A stretch of DNA of 64,000 nucleotides from Alcaligenes aquatilis (GTDB lineage Bacteria > Pseudomonadota > Gammaproteobacteria > Burkholderiales > Burkholderiaceae_B). A program made the position numbers and the translations under genes. The stretch covers positions 744,001 to 808,000 of the forward strand of contig NZ_CP022390.1 of NCBI RefSeq assembly GCF_003076515.1. The letters are read 5' to 3'. This document shows, piece by piece, positions 63,090 through 64,000 of this stretch (positions are counted from its first letter, which is position 1; each line of letters opens with the position of its first letter). The notes beneath the pieces are model-generated. The model was not told the origin of the DNA, ran no database searches, and saw nothing but the letters and a program-made list of their open reading frames with translations.

Positions 63090-64000
63090 GTGCTGGATCG
63101 ATCGCAAGGAGACGTTGTTTTGCCGGAGCAATTGTTGCAGTCGCATGCGCTGCAAGCCTGTTGGGACGCGCAATTGGCGGGCTTAAGTGCCGATGCCTTG
63201 AACCTGGCTTTGGGGTATGGGGTGTTTGCGCATCTGGATCAGTTTATCGCTGCCCAGGAGTTGGCGCTTGTGCTCAAGTGGGACGCTGACAACACCGCTT
63301 ATCTGCTGGAGTTGTTGTGGAGTCTGGAATTGCTGGAGTGTCAGTGGACCTGTCCGCGACGCTATCGCAGCCTGCCCCAAACGGCGCGTTATCTGAATCC
63401 GGGTTCGGCGCAATATTGTGGCGATGCCTTGCTGTTTCGGCATGGCGTTTTGCGCCAGGTGGGCAATCAGTTGGAAGAGCTGCTGCGTAATGGCAAATCG
63501 CCTCCGGCGGATCCGGCCCTGATTCAGCAAGGTTGGGCAGCGGCGGCGCGCTCGCAAATTGCCCAGGAGCAAACGGCGGTAACGGCTGAGGTGGCCTGTG
63601 AGATTTTTGGGGCCGTGCCGCAGTTCTGGCGGGCGCAACGTTTGCTGGATTTGGGCGGTGGGCCGGGCCTGGTGGCTATTGCCTTGGCACAAGAGCAGCA
63701 GGACTTGAATGCCGTGGTGTTCGAGTACGAAGCAGCGGCGGCCGTCGCTCAGCAAAAAATTCTTGATGCCGGCCTGGAAACGCGTGTCAGCACCTTGGCC
63801 GGTGATCTGCTGGTGGACGATTTCGGGGCGGATTACGACCTGATCTGGTGCTCCTCCGTGCTGCATTTTGTGCCGGACATTCCCGCTTTGCTGGCCCGTC
63901 TGTATCGCGCCTTGCGCCCCGGTGGGGTGCTGGTGTGCTGTCACGCCGAAGTGCATAAGGAAGTCAGCAAGGCCAAACGGATTTTGCATTACTACCTGCA
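63090..64000 (+). CDS. SAM-dependent methyltransferase, C-terminal end cut by window edge
   Basis: From GTG 63090 (GGAGGG eight bases upstream) the frame is open to the window end, giving at least 303 codons. The start codons at 63066 (GTG) and 63045 (ATG) are in frame, but only 63090 has a good Shine-Dalgarno. The N-terminal dimerisation/winged-helix-like part (LALGYGVFAHLDQFIAAQEL) is followed by a Rossmann methyltransferase domain with the SAM motif LLDLGGGPGLVAIAL and YDLIWCSSVLHFVPD. Such enzymes act as O-methyltransferases. It diverges from the AraC gene and is probably part of the iron locus. Confidence 0.82.
   Translation, partial: MLDRSQGDVVLPEQLLQSHALQACWDAQLAGLSADALNLALGYGVFAHLDQFIAAQELALVLKWDADNTAYLLELLWSLELLECQWTCPRRYRSLPQTARYLNPGSAQYCGDALLFRHGVLRQVGNQLEELLRNGKSPPADPALIQQGWAAAARSQIAQEQTAVTAEVACEIFGAVPQFWRAQRLLDLGGGPGLVAIALAQEQQDLNAVVFEYEAAAAVAQQKILDAGLETRVSTLAGDLLVDDFGADYDLIWCSSVLHFVPDIPALLARLYRALRPGGVLVCCHAEVHKEVSKAKRILHYYL

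Noticed and set aside
63183..63989. 268-codon minus-strand frame at the right edge
   Set aside because: It lies opposite the methyltransferase, whose SAM motif, ribosome binding site and context are convincing.
1..64000. tRNA or rRNA genes, CRISPR arrays, insertion sequences, prophage or toxin-antitoxin genes
   Set aside because: Looked for on both strands by eye. No tRNA-like cloverleaf, spaced repeats, transposase or integrase motif was found. A covariance-model and repeat search would be needed to be certain.

Overview
The window looks like a chromosomal segment of an Alcaligenaceae betaproteobacterium, most likely Alcaligenes or a close relative. This rests on the high G+C, the recJ/RpfE-like/lolCD/tatD and greB-purL-guaB-guaA neighbourhoods, an IF-1 with a C-terminal extension, and several Burkholderiales-type paralogues. 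I see no tRNA, rRNA, CRISPR array, insertion sequence or prophage. Almost all of the window is ordinary dense coding sequence; the left and right edges each cut a gene (prfB and a methyltransferase).

1-17 kb is mostly housekeeping. It holds the start of prfB with its programmed frameshift, a chemoreceptor, infA, three small-molecule transporters, recJ overlapping an RpfE-like gene, lolC-lolD, tatD, comEC, an alpha/beta hydrolase, an RNase AM-type PHP enzyme and greB. 17-27 kb carries purine synthesis genes (purL, guaB, guaA), with a small 41-codon gene that has its own terminator and an esterase-like gene between guaB and guaA. 27-34 kb is a methionine region: metR and metE are divergent around a perfect MetR box, followed by mesX-mesD, a folate-independent methionine synthase pair. 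34-38 kb has a TetR regulator with an AidB-like acyl-CoA dehydrogenase and a WYL regulator divergent from a VOC protein, each with visible candidate operators.

38-43.7 kb is a zinc-starvation operon behind a near-perfect Zur box: zigA, folE2, an unlisted 45-codon ORF, yidD, sufE-like, a dihydroorotase paralogue, a Fur-family repressor and a hisI paralogue. Two paralogues (dihydroorotase and HisI) have lost a canonical metal ligand. This fits a set of low-zinc substitutes expressed together with a GTPase metallochaperone. 43.8-45.3 kb is a TPP-riboswitch-led thiD-NUDIX unit. 45.3-50.8 kb is accessory metabolism and regulation, including a deleted flavohaemoglobin globin remnant, a b561 cytochrome missing two haem ligands, and a three-gene cluster of unknown function. 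50.9-55.5 kb holds a copper module (CopC-CopD fusion, YcnI, DUF2946), a NUDIX enzyme, a GST and a ClpP-like peptidase.

55.9-64 kb is the most interesting accessory locus. A Fur-box-preceded operon encodes a large TonB-dependent receptor, a secreted hemophilin-like protein and a Slam (type XI secretion) outer-membrane translocator. An AraC/PchR-like regulator and a divergent SAM methyltransferase sit upstream behind a second Fur box. I infer an iron/haem scavenging system: Slam exports the hemophore, which delivers its ligand to the receptor.
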